Of a stretch of DNA of 64,000 nt, positions 56,676 to 64,000 are shown piece after piece. Origin of the DNA: Mesorhizobium sophorae (GTDB lineage Bacteria; Pseudomonadota; Alphaproteobacteria; Rhizobiales; Rhizobiaceae); the NCBI RefSeq assembly GCF_002270415.1, contig NZ_NNRI01000013.1, forward strand, positions 434,001 to 498,000, written 5' to 3'. The notes below the pieces were generated by a model. It was not told the DNA's origin. It ran no database searches and was given only the letters and a program-made list of their open reading frames with translations. Each line of letters starts with the position of its first letter. Position 1 is the first letter of the stretch. The position numbers and the translations under genes were made by a program.

Positions 56676-57953
56676 ATGACTATTTTGCGACATAAAGCAC
56701 TGCTGGGGGCGGGGTGCTTTTCGCTGGCTTTGATCGGGACGGCGTTGAACTCGGCGCATGCTGGCGGCCTGGAGCGCGGCGGCTACGACATCGACTTGCT
56801 GTTCGATCCGGCGCAGGTCACAGGGGAGCTTTCCGGCACCTATGTGATGCCGCAGCGGGACCTGAAGAATGCAACGGATACGGATCCATCTGACGGCAAT
56901 CTCAATGCGCTGGGCAAATCGAGCACGGCGCGCGACACCGAAAGCTATTGGGTGCCCTACGGCGGCATCAAGATCGGCATGGGACCGGTCGATTGCCTGG
57001 GCGACTACTCCCAGCCGATCGGTGCCTTCAGCAATCCTGGTGCGAACTGGGCGGGTGCACAAGGCAATGTCGAGACGAAGGTAGAAAGCAAAGCCTTTAG
57101 CGCGACCTGTTCTTACAAAATGGACCTCAGCAAAGGTCAGTTTCGCTTCATCGGCGGCGTGTTCCATGAGGATGTTTCGGGTTTCAAGGAACAGTTGGTT
57201 GCTCCCATTCCCGCCTTTCTCGGCACAGGCATTGGCCGCCTTGATCTCGAAGGAGATGGATGGGGATGGCGTGCTGGTGTCGCCTATGAGATCCCGGACA
57301 TCGCCTTGCGCGCCAGCCTGGTCTACAATTCGTCGGTCAAGCTCGACAATTTGAGTGGAACGCTTGATTTGACCCAGGTGCCTGGGCTTATCAATCCCGC
57401 AAATCCGCTTCTGGGCAACGTCACTGACGTCTATGGTTCTTCGCAGGTTCCGGACTCTGTTGAACTCAAACTTCAGTCAGGCATCGCTCCCGGCTGGTTG
57501 GCTTTTGGATCCATCAAGTGGGTGAATTGGAGCGATCTGCAGAGCATTCCGTTCTGCCCGACCTCGACCCAGGGGCTTATTGCCTGCACGACGACCAGCC
57601 CGGTGCGCGCCACCTCGCTTGATTTGCTCTATCGCGACGGTTGGACGGTTTCCGGTGGCATCGGCCACAAATTCAACGATCAGTGGAGTGGGGCCGCGGT
57701 TCTCACCTGGGATCGTGGTACGACCACCGGCCTGAGCGCGCAGACCGACACCTGGACGGTGAGCGGGGGCGTGGCCTACACGCCGACCCAGAACATCGAA
57801 ATTCGTCTCGGTGGCGCGCTGGGCGTGCTTACCAGCGGGTCGATCCATTCGGTCGTCGGCAGTGACGGTGTTACCTACGGTACCGACTACACCGCTGACT
57901 TTGGCAATGATCTTGTTTCGGCGGTCTCCACTTCCTTGAAGGTAAAGTGGTAA
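56676..57953 (+). CDS. FadL/OmpP1/TodX family outer-membrane transport protein
   Basis: A 425-residue beta-barrel protein for uptake of fatty acids or other hydrophobic compounds. It has a signal peptide (SLALIGTALNSAHA), the family-type start AGGLERGGYDIDLLFDPAQV after the cleavage site, regularly spaced beta strands (GWRAGVAYEIPDIALRASLV) and a C-terminal strand ending SAVSTSLKVKW with the aromatic last residue needed for insertion. GGGGAGGA precedes the ATG. A terminator follows. Confidence 0.87.
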   Translation: MTILRHKALLGAGCFSLALIGTALNSAHAGGLERGGYDIDLLFDPAQVTGELSGTYVMPQRDLKNATDTDPSDGNLNALGKSSTARDTESYWVPYGGIKIGMGPVDCLGDYSQPIGAFSNPGANWAGAQGNVETKVESKAFSATCSYKMDLSKGQFRFIGGVFHEDVSGFKEQLVAPIPAFLGTGIGRLDLEGDGWGWRAGVAYEIPDIALRASLVYNSSVKLDNLSGTLDLTQVPGLINPANPLLGNVTDVYGSSQVPDSVELKLQSGIAPGWLAFGSIKWVNWSDLQSIPFCPTSTQGLIACTTTSPVRATSLDLLYRDGWTVSGGIGHKFNDQWSGAAVLTWDRGTTTGLSAQTDTWTVSGGVAYTPTQNIEIRLGGALGVLTSGSIHSVVGSDGVTYGTDYTADFGNDLVSAVSTSLKVKW

Positions 57954-57971
57954 CCATCTGAAGTGAAAAGA

Positions 57972-58003
57972 AAAAAGGCGGGGCATTGCCCGGCCTTTCT
58001 TGT
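57972..58003 (+). terminator. Rho-independent terminator
   Basis: AAAAAGGCGGGGC pairs with GCCCGGCCTTTCTTG (one mismatch) about 20 bases after the porin stop, with a T-rich tail. Confidence 0.75.
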
Positions 58004-58243
58004 TTGGGCCGGTGCTGTTTGTGACCTGGCATCCATGCTGCGTTGCAGATAAGCCGCAGCGCTTTCGCCTCGTGCGATTGTGACGTTTTGGCAACACTTT
58101 CTGAACAACCCCTGCGCTAGAAGTCAGGCTAGGGAAATTGCCCATTTCCCGCCATAAACCCGGCGCACCTCGATCTTGTCTCGGGACACGCGCCAAAAGG
58201 CTCGGCGATGGGGCAGGCCGCACCGCCCGCGGCAAGGAAGAGT

Positions 58244-59968
58244 ATGGACGCCAAAGTTATTTCCAAGGCCAAGCTCCCGAGCCGCCATGTGACCGTCGGT
58301 CCGGCGCGTGCACCGCACCGTTCCTATCTCTATGCGATGGGATTGTCGGCGGCCGAGATCGCGCAGCCGCTGGTCGGCGTCGCGTCCTGCTGGAACGAGG
58401 CAGCGCCCTGCAACATTTCGCTGATGCGCCAGGCGCAAGTGGTCAAGAAGGGCGTCGCGGCCGCCAACGGCACGCCGCGCGAATTCTGCACCATCACCGT
58501 TACCGACGGCATCGCCATGGGCCACCAGGGCATGAAGTCGTCGCTGGTGTCGCGCGAGGTCATCGCCGATTCAGTCGAACTCACCATGCGCGGCCACTGC
58601 TACGATGCGCTGGTTGGGCTGGCCGGCTGCGACAAGTCGCTGCCCGGCATGATGATGGCCATGGTGCGTCTCAACGTGCCGTCGATCTTCATCTATGGCG
58701 GCTCGATCCTGCCCGGCAGCTATCGCGGCCGCCAGATCACAGTGCAGGACGTGTTCGAGGCGGTCGGCCAGCATTCGGTCGGCGCGATCGGTGATTCCGA
58801 ACTGCTTGAAATCGAGCAGGCGGCCTGTCCGTCGGCCGGCTCCTGCGGCGCCCAGTTCACCGCCAACACCATGGCCACCGTTGCCGAGGCGATCGGCCTG
58901 GCGCTGCCCTATTCCTGCGGCGCGCCGGCGCCTTACGAGATGCGCGACCGTTTCAACTTCGCCTCGGGCGAAAAGATCATGGAGCTGATCGCCAAGAACA
59001 TCCGGCCGCGCGACATCGTCACGCTGAAGGCGCTGGAAAATGCGGCGACCGTGGTTTCGGCCACCGGCGGCTCGACCAATGCGGCACTTCACCTGCCGGC
59101 GATCGCCCACGAGGCCGGCATCAAGTTCGACCTGTTCGACGTGGCGAAAATCTTCGAGAAGACGCCCTACATCGCCGACCTCAAGCCAGGCGGCAAGTAC
59201 GTCGCCAAGGACATGTTCGAGGCGGGCGGCATTCCGCTCCTGATGAAGACGCTGCTCGACCACGGCTATTTGCATGGCGACTGCCTGACGGTGACCGGCC
59301 GCACTTTGGCCGAAAATATGGAGCACGTTGCCTGGAATGAACATCAGGATGTGGTCCGCCCGGCCAACACACCTATTACCCAAACCGGCGGTGTCGTGGG
59401 GTTGAAGGGAAACCTCGCCCCCGAAGGCGCGATCGTGAAGGTTGCAGGCATGTCGGAGCTGAAGTTCTCCGGCCCAGCGCGCTGCTTCGATTCGGAAGAG
59501 GAATGTTTCGAAGCGGTGACGCAGCGAAATTACAGGGAAGGCGAGGTGCTCGTCATCCGTTACGAGGGGCCGCGCGGCGGCCCAGGCATGCGCGAGATGC
59601 TGTCGACGACGGCAGCCCTCTACGGCCAGGGCATGGGCGGCAAGGTGGCGCTGATCACCGACGGGCGCTTTTCGGGCGCGACGCGCGGTTTCTGCATCGG
59701 CCATGTCGGGCCCGAGGCAGCGGTGGGCGGCCCGATCGGGCTGCTCAGGGATGGTGACGTGATCTCGATCGACGCCGTGAACGGCACGATCGATGTGGCG
59801 TTGTCCGATAGCGAACTGGCGGCGAGGGCAAAGACCTGGAAGGCGCGCACGACCGACTATCAGTCGGGCGCGATATGGAAATATGCACAGACGGTAGGGC
59901 CGGCGCGCGATGGCGCGGTCACCCATCCGGGCGGTGCGAAAGAAACACATTGTTATGCGGACATCTGA
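58244..59968 (+). CDS. ilvD: Dihydroxy-acid dehydratase (IlvD/Edd family)
   Basis: A 574-residue iron-sulfur dehydratase. The cluster cysteines lie in SCWNEAAPCN, GLAGCDKSLPGM and CPSAGSCGAQFTANTMA, and PRGGPGMREM is the substrate-binding loop. It catalyses a step of valine, leucine and isoleucine synthesis. At 574 residues it belongs to the shorter branch that also contains sugar-acid dehydratases, so an aldonate substrate is possible. AAGGAAG supports the ATG at 58244. The last 14 bases overlap exoR. Confidence 0.88.
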   Translation: MDAKVISKAKLPSRHVTVGPARAPHRSYLYAMGLSAAEIAQPLVGVASCWNEAAPCNISLMRQAQVVKKGVAAANGTPREFCTITVTDGIAMGHQGMKSSLVSREVIADSVELTMRGHCYDALVGLAGCDKSLPGMMMAMVRLNVPSIFIYGGSILPGSYRGRQITVQDVFEAVGQHSVGAIGDSELLEIEQAACPSAGSCGAQFTANTMATVAEAIGLALPYSCGAPAPYEMRDRFNFASGEKIMELIAKNIRPRDIVTLKALENAATVVSATGGSTNAALHLPAIAHEAGIKFDLFDVAKIFEKTPYIADLKPGGKYVAKDMFEAGGIPLLMKTLLDHGYLHGDCLTVTGRTLAENMEHVAWNEHQDVVRPANTPITQTGGVVGLKGNLAPEGAIVKVAGMSELKFSGPARCFDSEEECFEAVTQRNYREGEVLVIRYEGPRGGPGMREMLSTTAALYGQGMGGKVALITDGRFSGATRGFCIGHVGPEAAVGGPIGLLRDGDVISIDAVNGTIDVALSDSELAARAKTWKARTTDYQSGAIWKYAQTVGPARDGAVTHPGGAKETHCYADI

Positions 59969-60794
59969 GTTGTTGAGGTCGTCTGTCTTTTCGGCACTGG
60001 TCGTGTTCGCCACTTTTGGCGCGACCTTTGGCGCCGTGGGCCAGGCTATGGCCTTTGACGACAAGGTGTTCGACGACAAGACCGGCGTGAAGCCGCAATC
60101 CAGCCCATGGGCGGTGTTCCAATTCGGCTTTTCCGCCTACAAGAACGGCCACAAGGAACAGGCCGCCGAGGCCTATAAATACGCCGCCGAGAACGGCCAG
60201 ATCGGCGCCACCTGGAAGCTTGCCCGCATGTATGCCGAGGGCGACGGCGTGGCGCGCGACGACTATGAGGCGTTCAAGTTCTTCTCAGAGATCGTCGACC
60301 AGGATGTCGAGCCCGGCTCGCCCGAGGAAAGCTATGTCTCGGACGCGCTCGTGGCGCTTGGCGATTATCTGCGCAAGGGCATTCCCGGCAGCCCGGTCAC
60401 CGAGAACGAGGTGGCGGCCCAGGAATATTACATGCGCGCCGCCGCCAACTACCGCAATCCGAACGCACAGTTCGAGATGGGCCAGATGTTCCTGAAGGGC
60501 GAGGGCGGGGTGAAGGCCAGCGTCAAGCAGGCCGGGCGCTGGTTCCAGCTTGCCGCCGAGAAGGGCCATGCCGGCGCCCAGGCGACGCTCGGCCATTTGT
60601 TGTTCCAGAGCGGCAAGATCGTTCGCGGCCTGGCGATGATGACGGCCGCGCTCGAACGCGCGTCGCCGGCCGACCAGCCGTGGATCCGCGGCATGCAGGA
60701 AGAGGCATTTGCCACGGCCGGCGAAGCCGACCGCCGCACCGCGATCTCGCTGGCCGATGACATCCTCACCAAGGGCGGCAGCGCGGACCAGTAG
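59955..60794 (+). CDS. exoR: Exopolysaccharide regulator ExoR (Sel1-repeat periplasmic protein)
   Basis: A 279-residue exported protein. The signal peptide (VFATFGATFGAVGQAMA) is followed by Sel1-like TPR repeats: HKEQAAEAYKYAAENGQIGA, ATWKLARMYAEGDGVARDDY, AQFEMGQMFLKGEGGVKASV and AQATLGHLLFQSGKIVRGLA. In Sinorhizobium ExoR binds the sensor ExoS in the periplasm and holds down succinoglycan synthesis and motility switching. Its start lies within the last codons of ilvD, so it may be partly co-expressed with that gene. Confidence 0.88.
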   Translation: MRTSELLRSSVFSALVVFATFGATFGAVGQAMAFDDKVFDDKTGVKPQSSPWAVFQFGFSAYKNGHKEQAAEAYKYAAENGQIGATWKLARMYAEGDGVARDDYEAFKFFSEIVDQDVEPGSPEESYVSDALVALGDYLRKGIPGSPVTENEVAAQEYYMRAAANYRNPNAQFEMGQMFLKGEGGVKASVKQAGRWFQLAAEKGHAGAQATLGHLLFQSGKIVRGLAMMTAALERASPADQPWIRGMQEEAFATAGEADRRTAISLADDILTKGGSADQ

Positions 60795-60836
60795 TCTCGC
60801 GGCTGCGCTGGCCTTACCAGAGGCGCTCGATTTTGA

Positions 60837-61154
60837 TTAATTCTCGGTCGGTTCCGTCGGCACCATGCTGGGGGCCGGCGTTGAGATCGGCGTCACATGG
60901 AGATGCGGCGCCATCGTGTTCTCAGGACAGCTGTCCCCGACCTTGGTCCACGACGTGTTGTTGAGCACCATGTCGCAGCGGGCAAGATGGCTCTGGTCGG
61001 CGACCGTCAGGCAGGCGACCTGGCCAACCGTATACGATTTTCCATTGGCAAGACATTCGGGGGCGGCGAAAGCCGGCACGACTGCGGCCATCGCAAATGC
61101 CAAGCCGATCGGACAAAGAACAATTCGAATGGTCATGGGAACCCCGGCCGCCAT
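60837..61154 (-). CDS. Small exported hypothetical protein
   Basis: A 105-residue protein with a signal peptide (LCPIGLAFAMAAVVPAFA) and a short mature domain with three or four cysteines (APECLANGKSYTVGQVACLT, HLARCDMVLNNTSWTKVGDS) and a Pro/Thr-rich tail. GGGAG supports the start at 61154; an ATG at 61136 would do as well. The pattern fits small periplasmic proteins of rhizobia with no assigned role. Confidence 0.65.
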   Translation of the reverse strand: MAAGVPMTIRIVLCPIGLAFAMAAVVPAFAAPECLANGKSYTVGQVACLTVADQSHLARCDMVLNNTSWTKVGDSCPENTMAPHLHVTPISTPAPSMVPTEPTEN

Positions 61155-61244
61155 GATGATCTCCCATCATGCGCTGGAATGTGGCCATATGAGGTCAAAC
61201 GCCTGCCTGTCCGGCGTCAGGGCCTGCTGGACAGGGGTTCTCCG

Positions 61245-62039
61245 TCAGGCAGGCTGCAACGCGAGATCGATCGCCACCGGCACGTGGTCGGACGGCTTTT
61301 CCCAGGCACGCACATGCTTTTCGATCGAGGCCGCGGAAAACCGGTTGGCGGCTTCCGGCGACAGCAGCAGATGGTCGATGCGGATGCCGTTGTTCTTCTG
61401 CCAGGCGCCGGCCTGATAGTCCCAGAACGTGTAGGTGTCGGGCCTGTCAGTGACCGCGCGGACCGCCTCGGTGAAACCAAGATTGAGCAACCGGCGGAAG
61501 GCCTGCCGCGTCTGCGGCTGGAACAGCGCATCGCCCAGCCAGTTCTCCGGAAACCTGGCGTCTATCGGCTCGGGAATGACGTTGTAGTCGCCAGCCAGAA
61601 CCAGTGCCTCTTCCAGCCTCAGCCGCTCCTGTGCCCACCGCTCCAACCGCTCCATCCAGGACAGCTTGTAGGGGAACTTCTTATCGTCATCGATCGGATT
61701 GCCGTTCGGCAGATAGAGCGAGGCGATGCGCAGCGCGCCCTTGTCGGTCGAGAAAACGCCTTCGATGAAACGCGCCTGCTCGTCGGCATCGTCGCCGGGC
61801 AGACCTCTGGTAACTTCGTCGAAGCGCAGTTTCGACAGGATGGCGACACCGTTGAAGCCCTTCTGGCCGTGGGTCTCGACATTGTAGCCAAGCGCCTCGA
61901 TCTCGGCGCGCGGGAACTGGTCGTCGAGCGTCTTGATCTCCTGCAGGCAGACGATGTCGGGCGCGCTCTCGGTCAACCAGTGGGTCAGGTTGCCGATGCG
62001 GGCGCGCACGCCGTTGATGTTCCAGGTGACGATTTTCAT
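61245..62039 (-). CDS. xthA: Exodeoxyribonuclease III
   Basis: A 264-residue AP endonuclease/3'-5' exonuclease of base-excision repair. Motifs: MKIVTWNINGVRARI (Asn7), VCLQEIK (metal Glu), AGDYNVIPEPIDA (Asp/Asn pair), RIDHLLLSPEA and KPSDHVPVAIDL (catalytic Asp-His). The ATG at 62039 starts exactly at the conserved domain. It is 18 bases downstream of the VOC gene on the same strand, so the two are probably one operon. Confidence 0.93.
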   Translation of the reverse strand: MKIVTWNINGVRARIGNLTHWLTESAPDIVCLQEIKTLDDQFPRAEIEALGYNVETHGQKGFNGVAILSKLRFDEVTRGLPGDDADEQARFIEGVFSTDKGALRIASLYLPNGNPIDDDKKFPYKLSWMERLERWAQERLRLEEALVLAGDYNVIPEPIDARFPENWLGDALFQPQTRQAFRRLLNLGFTEAVRAVTDRPDTYTFWDYQAGAWQKNNGIRIDHLLLSPEAANRFSAASIEKHVRAWEKPSDHVPVAIDLALQPA

Positions 62040-62056
62040 GGCGGTCTCGATGCTGT

Positions 62057-62452
62057 TCAGTGGGGTTCTTGCGGCGGATGGCGTTCGACCAGGCCGATCG
62101 TATTGCCTGCCGGGTCCTTTAGAAAGGCCATCCATTCGCTTTCCCCCGCCGGACCGAACTGACCTTCGGTGTCGTTATGGACGAGCGCCGGCGGCGCGGT
62201 GAAGGGGACGCCCGCGGCTTTTGCCTCGGCATGGAAATGGTCGAGGCCCGACATGTCGAGATAGACGGATCCCGCCGGTACGCCGTCGGTGAACAGCAAG
62301 CGCACATCGCCGGCCATGATGAAGGCAATGCCCGGCGGATCGAAGCGCGCATGCACGGCCATACCGAGCACATCGCGCCAGAACGCCAGCGTTACGTCGA
62401 GGTCGCGTCCGGCCGACAGCGCGATCTGGCGGACCGCACCGATCGCGGACAT
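62057..62452 (-). CDS. VOC (glyoxalase superfamily) protein
   Basis: A 131-residue single VOC domain: AVRQIALSAGRDLDVTLAFW, RDVLGMAVHARFDPPGIAFI, GLDHFHAEAKAAGVPFTAPP and FLKDPAGNTIGLVERHPPQE. The HFH and GLVE positions are compatible with metal ligands of a glyoxalase-like site. It starts two bases from the end of the ErpA-like gene, indicating an operon with it and xthA. Confidence 0.82.
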   Translation of the reverse strand: MSAIGAVRQIALSAGRDLDVTLAFWRDVLGMAVHARFDPPGIAFIMAGDVRLLFTDGVPAGSVYLDMSGLDHFHAEAKAAGVPFTAPPALVHNDTEGQFGPAGESEWMAFLKDPAGNTIGLVERHPPQEPH

Positions 62453-62454
62453 TT

Positions 62455-62802
62455 CTATATGGAAAAGCTCGTGCCGCAGCCGCAGGAGGCGACAGCGTTC
62501 GGGTTCCGGATCTGGAACGACTGGCCCATCAGGTCGTCGACGAAGTCTATCACCGAGCCGCCCATATAGACCAGCGACAGATCATCGATCAGCACCGTGG
62601 CGCCGTCCTTCTCGATGGCGACGTCGTCGTCGTTGCGCGTGTCGACCAGGTCGAACTTGTAGGAAAAGCCGGAACAACCACCGCCTTCGACCGAAACGCG
62701 CAGCGCCGTCTTGCCAGCTTCGCCAGAGACAATCTTGGCGATCCGCCTGGCGGCGGCCTCGGTCATGTCGACTTTCATGGCAGTCTTGGCATCCGCGCCC
62801 AT
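62455..62802 (-). CDS. erpA: Iron-sulfur cluster insertion protein (ErpA/HesB/IscA type)
   Basis: A 115-residue A-type carrier that passes Fe-S clusters to target enzymes. The three ligands are present: Cys in GGGCSGFSYKF and the closing SCGCGTSFSI. The family block VLIDDLSLVYMGGSVIDFVD is clear. The start at 62802 is chosen; a shorter start at MKVDMTEAAARRIAK is possible. ErpA is an assignment by overall type; IscA/SufA cannot be excluded without alignment. Confidence 0.85.
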   Translation of the reverse strand: MGADAKTAMKVDMTEAAARRIAKIVSGEAGKTALRVSVEGGGCSGFSYKFDLVDTRNDDDVAIEKDGATVLIDDLSLVYMGGSVIDFVDDLMGQSFQIRNPNAVASCGCGTSFSI

Positions 62803-62888
62803 GGGCGTCACCTTGCTTTCGGTTTCACATGATAGGTATGAAGCGCGAGCGGCCAAGTCAACTAGACCAATCAATTGCGGCATCGATC

Positions 62889-64000
62889 ATGACCAACGAG
62901 TTGGGCGACATCGGATTCGGCTATCGGCCACGCGCCGCCTATGCCTGCGATCCGGCAAAGTCGCGCGGGCGGCTTTTCGATGAGGTCGAAAGCCCGACCC
63001 GCACGCCGTTCCAGCGCGATCGCGACCGCATCATCCATTCGACGGCGTTCCGGCGGCTGAAACACAAGACGCAGGTCTTCATAGCGCATGAAGGCGACCA
63101 CTATCGCACCCGTCTGACCCATTCGATCGAAGTGGCGCAGATCGCGCGGGCGCTGGCGCGGGCGCTGCGCGGCGACGAGGACCTCGCCGAAGCCGTCGCG
63201 CTGGTGCATGATTTCGGCCACACGCCCTTCGGCCACACCGGCGAGGACGCGCTGAACGAGAAGATGGTTGCCTGGGGCGGGTTCGACCACAATGCGCAAT
63301 CGCTGCGCATCGTGACGAGGCTGGAGGCGCGCTACGCCGAATTCGACGGGCTCAACCTGACCTGGGAAACGCTGGAAGGCCTGGTCAAGCACAATGGACC
63401 GCTGACCGATGGCAATGGCCAGGGCCTGAAAGGGCCGGTGCCGCAGACGATCCGCGATTATTCGGAGCTGCACGATCTCGAGCTGGACCGGTTTGCCGGC
63501 ATCGAGGCGCAATGCGCGGCGATCGCCGACGATATCGCCTACAACACCCATGACATCGACGATGGTTTGCGGGCAGGGGTGCTGACGCTGGACATGCTGG
63601 AGACGGTCTCGCTGCCGGGAACGATCCTCAAGGGTGTGCGCGCCCGCTATCCGGCGCTCGATGACGTGCGCACCGGCCACGAGCTGATGCGGCGCCAGAT
63701 CACCGCCATGGTCGAGGATGTCATTGTTTCGACCAATGCCAATCTGGACCGGATCAAGCCGCAGAGCGCGGACGCGGTGAGGGCAGCCGGCGAGACGATG
63801 GTGACCTTTTCGACCGAAATGGCTGCCTTCGAGAAAGAACTGAAGGCCTTCCTCTACAAGCACCTCTACCGGCACGCGGAGGTGATGCGGGTGCGCGCCG
63901 ACGCCGAGCAGATCGTCAGGGACCTGTTCGACGTCTATTTCGCCGACCCGCGCGCCATGCCGGACGGTTGGCGCGAGGGGCTCGATCGGGCCGACGATCG
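62889..64000 (+). CDS. dgt: Deoxyguanosinetriphosphate triphosphohydrolase-like protein (partial)
   Basis: The first 370 codons are in the window; the frame runs off the right edge. It is an HD-domain dNTP triphosphohydrolase: RDRIIHSTAFRRLKHKTQVF, HYRTRLTHSIEVAQIARALA (metal His), VALVHDFGHTPFGHTGEDAL (HD motif) and AIADDIAYNTHDIDDGLRAG (metal Asp). It would hydrolyse dGTP or other dNTPs and tune nucleotide pools. It is divergent from the erpA-like gene with 86 bases between. Confidence 0.93.
   Translation, partial: MTNELGDIGFGYRPRAAYACDPAKSRGRLFDEVESPTRTPFQRDRDRIIHSTAFRRLKHKTQVFIAHEGDHYRTRLTHSIEVAQIARALARALRGDEDLAEAVALVHDFGHTPFGHTGEDALNEKMVAWGGFDHNAQSLRIVTRLEARYAEFDGLNLTWETLEGLVKHNGPLTDGNGQGLKGPVPQTIRDYSELHDLELDRFAGIEAQCAAIADDIAYNTHDIDDGLRAGVLTLDMLETVSLPGTILKGVRARYPALDDVRTGHELMRRQITAMVEDVIVSTNANLDRIKPQSADAVRAAGETMVTFSTEMAAFEKELKAFLYKHLYRHAEVMRVRADAEQIVRDLFDVYFADPRAMPDGWREGLDRADD

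Noticed and set aside
58571..60079. A 502-codon minus-strand frame opposite ilvD and exoR
   Set aside because: Its product is rich in Arg, Gly and His with no domain, while ilvD and exoR read clearly on the plus strand.
60897..62162. A 421-codon plus-strand frame opposite xthA
   Set aside because: It covers xthA and parts of its neighbours in antisense; xthA has all catalytic motifs, so the plus-strand frame is a shadow.

Overview
The window is a high-GC alphaproteobacterial chromosome segment, most likely Mesorhizobium or a close relative in the Rhizobiales. The evidence is the housekeeping order pcm - tolC - popZ-like (DUF2497) - valS, the ilvD - exoR pair (ExoR is a rhizobial exopolysaccharide regulator), the neighbouring xthA / ErpA-like / dgt genes, and the number of sugar ABC transporters. 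No database search was possible, so family names rest on motifs read in the translations.

Region 1 (1-17.1 kb) is a sugar or sugar-acid uptake and catabolism locus. It holds the end of one sugar ABC operon (binding protein, DJ-1/PfpI protein). Next come a minus-strand SDR and an enolase-superfamily acid-sugar dehydratase, an aldo/keto reductase and a FadR-type GntR regulator. A complete CUT1 transporter follows (binding protein, two permeases, RraA-like protein, ATPase). Last are a second GntR regulator with two DNA-binding domains, a divergent CUT2 transporter (permease, ATPase, binding protein) and a zinc alcohol dehydrogenase. Three near-identical operators tie the first GntR gene to the dehydratase and reductase promoters. 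A 41-bp palindrome lies between the second regulator and the CUT2 operon.

Region 2 (about 17.2-31.4 kb) is a decayed accessory island. It has many very small proteins (several single-membrane-span peptides of 26-60 residues), secreted hypotheticals, pseudogenes, a degenerate tRNA, a family of dispersed hairpin repeats, one orphan acyl-CoA ligase and a DUF4238 protein.

Region 3 (31.4-47.8 kb) is a 16.3-kb integrative element inserted in the 3' half of a tRNA-Asn gene, bounded by a perfect 46-bp direct repeat. It carries an integrase, an AlpA-like regulator, a RecA-fold replication ATPase next to an iteron-like array, a ClpP-like protease, a P27-type small terminase, a tail-tip protein, a LamG-like fibre protein and an acyltransferase. 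I see no large terminase, portal, capsid or tape measure, so it is either a phage satellite or a strongly deleted prophage. A third, partial att copy at 28.3 kb and several decayed paralogues of its genes show that related elements entered the same tRNA gene before and were pushed leftwards.

Region 4 (47.8-64 kb) is conserved core chromosome: tRNA-Asn, tRNA-Cys, pcm, tolC, popZ-like, a VOC protein, valS, a FadL-type porin, ilvD, exoR, xthA, a second VOC protein, an ErpA-like iron-sulfur carrier and the start of dgt, which runs off the end.
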